Assembly (NCBI GenBank): GCA_023415335.1
Contig: JAEZLD010000133.1
Coordinates: 1 to 5,305, forward strand
Direction of reading: 5' to 3'
DNA: 5,305 nt
Source of the DNA: Bacillota bacterium
GTDB lineage: Bacteria; Bacillota; Clostridia; Clostridiales; Caloramatoraceae
Part shown: positions 1 through 4,354 of the stretch, in pieces
How positions within the stretch are numbered: position 1 is the stretch's first letter
Layout of the letters: every line of letters starts with the position of its first letter
Translations under genes and position numbers: made by a program
The notes under the pieces: model-generated
Seen by the model: only the letters and a program-made list of their open reading frames with translations
The model's database searches: none
What the model was told of the DNA's origin: nothing

Positions 1-58
1 TACTTCTGCAATAATCATATTTCCACTTAAAAACACTATGTAACAGATATAGAGATTC

Positions 59-153
59 AGTAAGAACTACAAAGTACTGCCATATCTTTTTGTCAAGGCC
101 TGACTTATATCTTGAAAAGCTCCTTTAGTTGCTATATAAAGTATATCCATCCT
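59..153 (-). pseudogene. guaA: guaA 3'-region remnant, copy 1 (GMP synthase fragment)
   Basis: This is a decayed, frameshifted fragment of glutamine-hydrolysing GMP synthase. On the minus strand, positions 128-111 read LKELFK, which resembles the GuaA motif P-L-(R/K)-E-L-F-K-D-E-V-R. After a frame change, 106-59 reads KSGLDKKIWQYFVVLT, close to the GuaA segment KAGLxKEIWQYFAVL as I recall it. About 50 residues normally separating these motifs are missing, and the same junction occurs in the copy at 1876-2106. The frame stays open to the window edge but no longer resembles GuaA after the VVLT residues. It lies just downstream of the Xre regulator gene. The identification rests on remembered family motifs and would need a protein search. 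Confidence 0.6.
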
Positions 154-211
154 AAAAAGTCAATTAATCACGTTCCTCTAATGCGTTTTGAATTGCACCT
201 GTATCTTGGAT

Positions 212-565
212 TTATTCATGAATTTCTTTTAATAACTCTTCAGGGGAAACCCCAAACAATTTTGCTAATGCAACCATGTTGGAAGTACTGGGATCGGATA
301 TTCCACTTTCCCACTTCGATACGGCCTGTCTGCTAACTCCTAAGGCTTCTGCCACAAACTCCTGAGTCATCTTATTCTCGGTCCTATGCCTTTTAAGCAC
401 TTCACTTAATGTTTTTATTGTCACAGCTCTTTCCTTGCGTACATCCTTGGAACCGATATACTTCTTAAGAGCCTTTACCACCAAAACAAATAGATAGATA
501 ACAGCTCCCATAACGGCAATAGGTATTACAAGGTAAATAAATATAATTACTATAAATCTATCCAA
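212..565 (-). CDS. Membrane-anchored Xre-family HTH transcriptional regulator
   Basis: This 117-residue protein has an unusual order: an N-terminal hydrophobic segment (about residues 4-30), a basic linker (KALKKYIGSKDVRKER, 31-46) and then a C-terminal Xre/Cro-type helix-turn-helix (about 53-110). The HTH contains MTQEFVAEALGVSRQAVSKWE (66-86), the classic two-helix pattern. It probably binds DNA while tethered to the membrane. The start is taken as TTG at 565-563, because a near-perfect AAGGAGGTG lies 8 bases upstream; the in-frame ATG at 628 lies upstream of that site and is not supported. After the TAA at 214-212, the same frame continues for 15 codons (tail ending GAIQNALEERD) to a second TAA at 166-164. 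The pseudogene copy at 2122-2339 retains a similar tail, so the stop may be a recent truncation. Target genes are unknown; self-regulation is plausible. Confidence 0.9.
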   Translation of the reverse strand: MDRFIVIIFIYLVIPIAVMGAVIYLFVLVVKALKKYIGSKDVRKERAVTIKTLSEVLKRHRTENKMTQEFVAEALGVSRQAVSKWESGISDPSTSNMVALAKLFGVSPEELLKEIHE

Positions 566-573
566 TATATTTT

Positions 574-582
574 CACCTCCTT
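574..582 (-). promoter_or_regulatory. Ribosome binding site deciding the TTG start of the Xre gene
   Basis: AAGGAGGTG on the minus strand, 8 bases before the TTG at 565-563. A matching AGGGAGGTG precedes the equivalent TTG/ATG in the pseudogene copy at 2348-2356, which supports this start over the upstream in-frame ATG. Confidence 0.85.
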
Positions 583-635
583 CTTTTATGGACCTAGTGT
601 ACCAACAAGTCACAGTTGCATCTACCAACTATTGC

Positions 636-651
636 GCAACTTTGCAGTTGC
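636..651. promoter_or_regulatory. Inverted repeat upstream of the Xre gene, possible operator
   Basis: GCAACT-ttgc-AGTTGC is a perfect 6-base inverted repeat about 70 bases upstream of the regulator start. A further half-site, AGTTGC, lies at 614-619. The second copy of the block keeps the dyad at 2420-2435 with one mismatched arm position. It could be an autoregulatory operator or the base of a leader hairpin. No clear sigma-A promoter could be assigned next to it. Confidence 0.4.
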
Positions 652-791
652 CATATAAAAAAGCAAAAAAAATTGGATGACATATAAAGTCACTGCAGCA
701 AAACAGCATATGTATTAAATCGCCATTTTTCTAAATAATACCATACTGGCATTACTTATTCCACCATTCAAGTGTTCGGATATTATATAAC

Positions 792-827
792 AACGACAGG
801 CAAGCTTATTAATTACCTGTCGTTTTT
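792..827 (+). terminator. Intrinsic terminator, plus strand, copy 1
   Basis: A 9-base perfect stem, AACGACAGG (792-800) with CCTGTCGTT (816-824), encloses a 15-base loop and runs into TTTTT (823-827). The T-run is on the plus strand, yet no plus-strand gene precedes it. On the minus strand the hairpin directly follows the kptA stop codon, but the tail there (GTTATATAAT) is a poor U-tract. It may work in both directions, mainly on the plus strand. A second copy lies at 2578-2613. Confidence 0.7.
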
Positions 828-835
828 GTATGCTA

Positions 836-1372
836 TTATTTATATTCCTTCAAATAATCAGTAGGTACTTCCCTTGTTAACCATACCCCGTTAACAGATC
901 TGAAGAAATGATATCCATCCTGTGCCATTTTTCCACTCAGCACACGATAAATATAAGATTTTCCATGACGCAATCCAACTTTACCAGCAGTCTCTGTGTC
1001 AGATGAAAGATGCACATAGAGCCTGGATTTAGGTATTAAGCCCTGTTTATTGATAGAGTCAACATATTTCTCTCCCGTACCATGATATAAATATTCAGGA
1101 GGTATGATTTCCTCCAGTTCAACATCAACCGGAACAGAATGTCCCTGGTTTGCGCGGATCAAGGTTTTATCTTCGTTAAAGGAGTATCTCTGCTTTTCAT
1201 CCGTACGAACGATTTCTTCAAGACTCTCCATTGTGAGCGGATGGGTCTTACTTATCCCATCTATTAGCTCATCAACATCAGCCCACCCATGTTCATCCAG
1301 CGAAATACCAATCACCTCTGGTTTATGGCGAAGAATCAGCGATACATACTTACTTGTTTCATTTGAAGCCAT
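836..1372 (-). CDS. kptA: RNA 2'-phosphotransferase (Tpt1/KptA family)
   Basis: This 178-residue protein is full length for bacterial KptA. The family moves an internal RNA 2'-phosphate onto NAD+, giving ADP-ribose 1'',2''-cyclic phosphate, nicotinamide and repaired RNA; the natural bacterial substrate is unsettled. The N-terminal winged-helix lobe (about 1-85) carries SKYVSLILRHKPE with the catalytic-type Arg15-His16, then HGWADVDEL (28-36) and the signature IRANQGHS (72-79, Arg73). The C-terminal ADP-ribosyltransferase-like lobe has LYHGT (95-99), SRLYVHLSSD (116-125), VGLRHGKS (132-139) and GVWLTREVP (162-170). All key motifs look intact. AGGAGG at 1380-1385 sits 7 bases before the ATG. 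It follows the small membrane protein gene on the same strand after 112 bases, so co-transcription is possible. A hairpin lies directly after its stop. Confidence 0.94.
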   Translation of the reverse strand: MASNETSKYVSLILRHKPEVIGISLDEHGWADVDELIDGISKTHPLTMESLEEIVRTDEKQRYSFNEDKTLIRANQGHSVPVDVELEEIIPPEYLYHGTGEKYVDSINKQGLIPKSRLYVHLSSDTETAGKVGLRHGKSYIYRVLSGKMAQDGYHFFRSVNGVWLTREVPTDYLKEYK

Positions 1373-1484
1373 TTTTTATCCTCCTACAGATTAACACCAT
1401 TACTCTCATTTAGTCCGACAATAAAAGAGATGTAGTATTTTTTTAATTCTAACTAAAATTCGCCAAAACTTACCGTACTTCCTA

Positions 1485-1787
1485 CTATACCCAATAGCTT
1501 ATAACGATTATAAAACAAATAATACTTGGAATAAACCACATTAGCCTAATTAGTTTGTTCTGACATTTAACAAATATATATCCCAAAGTGTTTGCTAATA
1601 TTAATGGTAATAGCCCTATTGTTAATGTCATACCAGCTGAATCCCAAGCCTCTGACGGTAGCATTGCATCTGGGTTTTGTACAACGGTATTATGGGTTAA
1701 ATATGGAATTGCGAAATACACCAAGCAACCAATACCGATTAGATTTACTAATGAAATGATGCCTATAATTGTTTTATTCGTTTTCAT
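1485..1787 (-). CDS. Small three-helix membrane protein, unknown function
   Basis: I do not recognise a characterised family in this 100-residue protein. It shows three hydrophobic segments, at about residues 7-29, 53-74 and 80-98. Between the first two is a polar, probably extracytoplasmic loop (about 30-52, containing NPDAMLPSEAWDSAG). A basic stretch between helices 2 and 3 (KCQNKLIR) fits a cytoplasmic turn. The coding signal is good: AAGAGGTG ends 5 bases before the ATG, and there is a plausible promoter upstream. The gene starts about 90 bases after the guaA remnant and is followed by kptA on the same strand. It could be a small membrane partner or an immunity-like protein, but nothing in the sequence proves a role. 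Confidence 0.75.
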   Translation of the reverse strand: MKTNKTIIGIISLVNLIGIGCLVYFAIPYLTHNTVVQNPDAMLPSEAWDSAGMTLTIGLLPLILANTLGYIFVKCQNKLIRLMWFIPSIICFIIVISYWV

Positions 1788-1829
1788 AATTACACCTCTT
1801 TTTATGATTTTTCATATTTCCTTAAGATT

Positions 1830-1858
1830 CTTTAACAATCCAACCAAATAAAAGTCAA
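1830..1858 (-). promoter_or_regulatory. Candidate sigma-A promoter for the membrane protein (and perhaps kptA)
   Basis: TTGACT (1858-1853) is followed after 17 bases by TTAAAG (1835-1830), about 43 bases before the start codon of the small membrane protein. The -35 is good (5 of 6) and the -10 is weak (3 of 6). Confidence 0.4.
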
Positions 1859-1875
1859 TGAATTATAGTTGGAAT

Positions 1876-2106
1876 TTATCCACAGAATATTGTTGAAGGT
1901 GGCTTCCAGTTTATTCGTTTATCTTCCATCTAAGCTTTCCACAGCCTTCAATACTATTGCCTCATAGTAGGTACTTTCTACATCCATGACTCCTAGTCTC
2001 CTGATGATCGTAGGGACTGAGAAGTACTGCCATATCTCCTTGTCAAGGCCAGCCTTATATCATCCTTGAAAAGCTCCCTTAGGTGCTATATAAAGTATAT
2101 CCATCC
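1876..2106 (-). pseudogene. guaA: guaA 3'-region remnant, copy 2 (GMP synthase fragment)
   Basis: This is the best-preserved of three guaA scraps. On the minus strand, 2082-2053 reads LRELFKDDIR, like the GuaA motif around LFKDEVR. From 2059 another frame gives KAGLDKEIWQYFSV, then RRLGVMDVESTYYEAI and LKAVESLDGR, ending at a TAA (1921-1919). This parallels the GuaA order KAGL..IWQYFAVL, SVGVMGD.RTYD, RAV.S.DGMTADW. In a third frame, 1905-1876 reads KPPSTI followed by three codons and TAA, matching the GuaA C-terminus SKPPATIEWE. Compared with a full enzyme, about 50 residues are missing after LFKDDIR and about 35 after SLDG. The frame changes and lack of a start show it is not functional. 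GuaA motifs are from memory of the family. Confidence 0.8.
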
Positions 2107-2121
2107 CAATAGGTCAATCAT

Positions 2122-2339
2122 CTATCGTTGCTCTGCAATACTCTGAATGGCACCTTATTCTCATTCCTATGCCTTTTAAGCACTTCACTTATGTTTTATT
2201 GTTGCAGCTTTTTCTTTCAGACCTACTTCGAATTGATATACTTCTTAAGGGCCCTTACTATCAAAATATAAAGATAGATAAGAGCTCCTGTAATGGTCGT
2301 AATTAGTAAAAGGTTAATGATGCTAATATATCCCATCAA
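2122..2339 (-). pseudogene. Degraded copy of the Xre-family regulator
   Basis: This is a paralogue of the regulator at 212-565. The start region survives: AGGGAGGTG at 2348-2356, then adjacent TTG (2339-2337) and ATG (2336-2334) codons. It encodes a hydrophobic segment and the linker RALKKYINSK, then hits TAG at 2225-2223 after 38 codons. Small indels follow. The sequence up to AATGAGAATAAG then joins directly to the tail-encoding sequence, so about 172 bases holding the entire helix-turn-helix core (equivalent to 370-199 in the intact copy) are missing. The tail still reads GAIQSIAEQR before TAG at 2124-2122. A 37 or 38-residue membrane peptide could in principle still be made, but there is no sign that it matters. 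Confidence 0.87.
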
Positions 2340-2419
2340 TACTTTTTCACCTCCCTCTAAATGGACCTTTTTATAGCCTAGCGTACCAATAAATCGCAAA
2401 TAAATCTACCAAATATTGC

Positions 2420-2435
2420 GCAACTTTACGGTTGC
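2420..2435. promoter_or_regulatory. Second copy of the operator-like inverted repeat
   Basis: GCAACT-ttac-GGTTGC is the counterpart of the perfect dyad at 636-651, with one mismatched arm position. It lies upstream of the broken regulator copy. Confidence 0.3.
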
Positions 2436-2577
2436 CATATGAAAAGCAAAGAAAACTTGGAAGTCATAGCAATTCACTGTAGCAAAACAGTATATGTAAT
2501 AAATTGATGTTTTTTCTAAATAATACCATATTGACACAATTTATTCCACCCTTCAAGTGTCCGGATAGTATAAAACA

Positions 2578-2613
2578 AATGACAGGCAATCTTATTAACT
2601 ACCTGTCGTTTTT
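2578..2613 (+). terminator. Intrinsic terminator, plus strand, copy 2
   Basis: The stem AATGACAGG (2578-2586) with CCTGTCGTT (2602-2610) has one T-G wobble and runs into TTTTT (2609-2613). It corresponds to the terminator at 792-827. The bases around the wobble have changed while a folded stem and T-run remain. No plus-strand gene precedes it. Confidence 0.6.
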
Positions 2614-2615
2614 GT

Positions 2616-2847
2616 GTACTGATTTTTTCCGCTCCCTCCACCAAATGCTGTTTAAACAGTTTTGTTTATACGATTTGGCAGGAGTTATTTATCTGTATTA
2701 TCCTAAAAGCTTAGGCTATCGAAATTATACTGTCAAAATGTTTCCATTGAGATGGCAGTAAAACCCCTTGGTTGCATAGATGTTATACCTGATATAAGCT
2801 CAAGAATAACTATGCTTTTAAAAAACTTCCATTCATAAATATAAAAC
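2616..2847. other. Gene-free stretch with a terminator-like hairpin
   Basis: I see no supportable gene here. An open plus-strand frame crosses 2504-2761 but has no ribosome binding site and overlaps the duplicated non-coding block. A 12-base perfect palindrome, CTGTTTAAACAG, lies at 2648-2659. A hairpin lies at 2774-2815, with GCATAG plus TTAT pairing with ATAA plus CTATGC around a 3-base bulge. It is followed by TTTT (2816-2819) on the plus strand and lies about 33 bases beyond the stop of the phosphatase-Nudix gene. It could mark a transcript end, but the T-run is on the strand opposite to that gene. Confidence 0.35.
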
Positions 2848-4020
2848 CTATATAAGGACTTCCAACCTCACTTCTCTTTGAGGATATGTATCGTACTGCA
2901 AATATCGTACATTGCCGTCAAACTCCTGGTATGCTTTGAAACGCTGGGAAAGCGGTATGCCGGTAATAAACTCTGAAGCCTTATCTTTGTCAATCCAAAA
3001 CACTTCTGACGTTTCGTCTGAAATCTGTGTCTCGCCGCTGCAATATTGGCAGATAAAACTAAAATTGACGAGGGTAGGCACAACTTCATAACCATTATAT
3101 CCAGGATGTGACGAGGTATTTGAAGAAATGCAGAAAAGCTTTTGTACAGAAACGTCAATACCGGTTTCTTCTTTTATTTCACGTTTTAAAGCATCAATCA
3201 AGTTTTCGCTGTTTTCAACTTGTCCACCAGGAACAGAGTAAAATCCTTTTATGCGATTTTTAACCAGAAGAATCTTTCCGTTGTACTCCACTACACCATC
3301 TGTTGAAACAATATGTGTAGGAAATTTTTTAGAAACAAGCTTATTTCTAATTGTCTCTATCTGCTCTATATTTAATCCTATGGATAAAAGATAGTTTTTG
3401 ACTGTACCGTATTTTTCTTGAAGCAGCTCTATGAATTTCTCCATATGTCTTGCGTTTGGAGTAACAATTTCCATATCCACATCAGGGAAATTTCTATGGA
3501 TAGCCTCTAAGCGTTCTTTTCCATATTCACGTGTTAATAAATAGTCGGTAACGATATCCGTGACAGACACATCAGCAAGCAATAATAAAATAGCGGAAAC
3601 AACACCAGTTCGGTCTTTTCCAGCGTTGCAATTAAAAATAACGCCGCCTGGTGCATTGCATATGGTTTTGAAAACCTTTGCTATGCTGTAGCTTTCAGCA
3701 ATCTCCAGATAACTGTACGGCACTGCTTCAGCCGATTCAGGAACACCGCAACCTTCTTCAATTGGGCAGCTATAATAGAAAAGACCTGTTATGCCGTCAA
3801 AGCCATTCTTGAATTTTGATACAACGCTTTCCTCACGCATATCTATGACAGTTGTAACGTTGTTGTCGATTAGAAATCGAATATCATTAACACTGGGGTG
3901 CTTCTGCACATCACTTCTGATTAAGGACAATTTTCTTGTTACCGTTCCATCATTACAGACATATCCGCCCAAATCACGGGTGTTTTGAGTAATCTCTAAA
4001 AGGCTTTGATAGGCTCTCAT
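2848..4020 (-). CDS. Tyrosine-phosphatase-like / Nudix hydrolase fusion protein
   Basis: One uninterrupted 390-residue frame carries two enzymes. The N-terminal part (about 1-225) is a protein tyrosine phosphatase of the Tyr_phosphatase3 type: NTRDLGGY (13-20), LIRSD (33-37), VIDMREES (58-65) and the P-loop CNAGKDRTG (131-139), which fits Cys-x5-Arg with Cys131 and Arg137. The C-terminal part (about 231-370) is a Nudix hydrolase: PGG (264-266) opens a perfect Nudix box from Gly266 to Ile288, with REIKEETGI at 280-288. Nudix enzymes cleave nucleoside diphosphates linked to another group; the substrate here cannot be read from sequence. Both active sites look complete. It is probably cytoplasmic, with no signal peptide. 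The start codon follows GGGGGG, an odd but G-rich ribosome site, by 8 bases. It is preceded by a good promoter and dyad and appears to be transcribed alone. Confidence 0.93.
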   Translation of the reverse strand: MRAYQSLLEITQNTRDLGGYVCNDGTVTRKLSLIRSDVQKHPSVNDIRFLIDNNVTTVIDMREESVVSKFKNGFDGITGLFYYSCPIEEGCGVPESAEAVPYSYLEIAESYSIAKVFKTICNAPGGVIFNCNAGKDRTGVVSAILLLLADVSVTDIVTDYLLTREYGKERLEAIHRNFPDVDMEIVTPNARHMEKFIELLQEKYGTVKNYLLSIGLNIEQIETIRNKLVSKKFPTHIVSTDGVVEYNGKILLVKNRIKGFYSVPGGQVENSENLIDALKREIKEETGIDVSVQKLFCISSNTSSHPGYNGYEVVPTLVNFSFICQYCSGETQISDETSEVFWIDKDKASEFITGIPLSQRFKAYQEFDGNVRYLQYDTYPQREVRLEVLI

Positions 4021-4041
4021 ATGTTTTACCCCCCAATGTAT

Positions 4042-4055
4042 AGAATAACTATTCT
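4042..4055. promoter_or_regulatory. Operator-like dyad at the transcription start of the phosphatase-Nudix gene
   Basis: AGAATA-AC-TATTCT is a perfect 6-base inverted repeat just downstream of the predicted -10 and upstream of the ribosome binding site, the usual position for a repressor site. A second dyad sharing the core ATAACTAT lies at 4112-4123 (TTATA-AC-TATAA), upstream of the -35. Which protein binds is unknown; the WYL regulator next door is a possible candidate. Confidence 0.45.
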
Positions 4056-4056
4056 G

Positions 4057-4085
4057 AATTTAGCATATAAAACTTGATTTTTCAA
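4057..4085 (-). promoter_or_regulatory. Sigma-A-type promoter of the phosphatase-Nudix gene
   Basis: TTGAAA (4085-4080) is followed by a 17-base spacer and TAAATT (4062-4057). A TG one base before the -10 (TGCTAAATT) gives an extended -10. It lies 37 bases upstream of the start codon. Confidence 0.6.
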
Positions 4086-4119
4086 TAGATTGCGCCATGC
4101 CCTTGAAAATGTTATAACT

Positions 4120-4154
4120 ATAAAATCGGCGGCGGAAATCGCTCCCCGCCGCCG
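4120..4154 (-). terminator. GC-rich hairpin, probable terminator after the WYL / guaA-remnant region
   Basis: CGGCGGCGG (4127-4135) pairs perfectly with CCGCCGCCG (4146-4154) around a 10-base loop. On the minus strand it is followed by ATTTTATAG, a short T-run; the plus strand has none. The stem is strikingly GC-rich for this AT-rich DNA. It lies shortly after the guaA 3'-end remnant and may have been the original guaA terminator or part of an inserted element. It probably also shields the phosphatase-Nudix promoter from upstream transcription. Confidence 0.5.
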
Positions 4155-4187
4155 TGGCAAATCTGTTTGATTCAAACCTGTCGCAAC

Positions 4188-4232
4188 TTATTCTCCCCCT
4201 ATAGTTGAAGATGGCTTTTAGGTTATATCATA
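4188..4232 (-). pseudogene. guaA: guaA extreme 3'-end remnant, copy 3
   Basis: Fifteen codons on the minus strand read YDIT*KPSSTIGGE* and align without gaps to the end of GuaA, which I recall as YDITSKPPATIEWE followed by stop. Ten of the fourteen residues agree with the SKPPSTIEWE variant, including the final stop position. A Ser codon has become TAA, and the E-W pair has become G-G. No more of guaA is recognisable upstream. Because this region is the known island attachment region of guaA, it could be a decayed attachment site. It is short, so chance cannot be excluded, but copy 2 at 1876-1905 independently shows KPPSTI. Confidence 0.6.
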
Positions 4233-4299
4233 ATTATCACCAACAGAAACAGGCTTGAAATATGTTTATGTTAATTTAATTAATTAGGATGGCTTAACC

Positions 4300-4322
4300 G
4301 TCCCTAGGTCCCTAGGTCCCTA
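4300..4322. repeat. Short tandem repeat, GTCCCTAG
   Basis: Two exact units of GTCCCTAG plus seven bases of a third (GTCCCTA). On the minus strand this reads TAGGGACCTAGGGACCTAGGGAC followed by GGTT, reminiscent of GGGACGGTT-type intergenic repeats seen in Clostridia. That resemblance is from memory only. Confidence 0.75.
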
Positions 4323-4336
4323 TACTAAAATGTCAA

Positions 4337-4354
4337 GTGTCAAGCAAGTGACAC
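4337..4354. repeat. Inverted repeat overlapping the WYL gene stop codon
   Basis: GTGTCA (4337-4342) and TGACAC (4349-4354) form a perfect 6-base inverted repeat around AGCAAG. A direct repeat TGTCAAG also occurs at 4331-4337 and 4338-4344. The TGA stop at 4342-4340 lies inside one arm, so the last residues (VSLA) are encoded by the repeat. It may be a small hairpin terminator or the edge of an inserted repeat element. Confidence 0.55.

Larger units (their letters stand above)
72..829. repeat. Duplicated block, copy 1 (less decayed)
   Basis: This is the longer copy of a block that recurs diverged at 2022-2615 in the same orientation. It contains, from left to right, the guaA remnant, the Xre regulator gene, its upstream region and a plus-strand terminator. 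Long runs match by eye, for example around 132-150 versus 2086-2104, 383-410 versus 2167-2194 and 810-828 versus 2595-2614. Similarity fades to the left of about 70 and stops just after the terminator, next to the kptA stop codon. The length difference is almost entirely explained by a deletion of about 172 bases inside the regulator of the other copy. I did not compute an identity value. Confidence 0.88.
2022..2615. repeat. Duplicated block, copy 2 (decayed)
   Basis: This is a second, diverged direct copy of the block at 72-829. It keeps the same order: guaA remnant, Xre gene, upstream region with dyad, plus-strand terminator. The Xre gene is broken by a deletion of about 172 bases and small indels. 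To the left, recognisable guaA sequence continues further here (to 1876) than in the other copy. Confidence 0.88.

Noticed and set aside
566..628. Upstream in-frame ATG of the Xre regulator (21 extra residues)
   Set aside because: The ribosome binding site AAGGAGGTG lies downstream of that ATG and points to the TTG at 565. The extra residues look like translated leader.
1104..1394. Plus-strand open frame opposite kptA
   Set aside because: It is an antisense shadow rich in serine, as expected from the complement of the kptA frame; no start signals.
72..2615. CRISPR array or toxin-antitoxin pair
   Set aside because: The repeats are only two long diverged blocks, not short regularly spaced units. 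The small Xre protein has no adjacent toxin-like gene.
2620..2720. Remnant protein end on the minus strand (WWRERKKSVHKNDR before a stop)
   Set aside because: Only about 27 open codons without a start or a family match, and its end overlaps the terminator; chance is likely.
2504..2761. 85-codon plus-strand open frame
   Set aside because: It has no ribosome binding site, overlaps the duplicated non-coding block and its terminator hairpin, and shows no recognisable motif.
2774..2819. Terminator of the phosphatase-Nudix gene
   Set aside because: The T-run follows the hairpin on the plus strand, opposite to that gene, so it is kept only as a weak structure.
2868..3158. 96-codon minus-strand frame inside the Nudix domain
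   Set aside because: It is a shadow of the phosphatase-Nudix gene, whose own frame carries perfect family motifs over the same bases.
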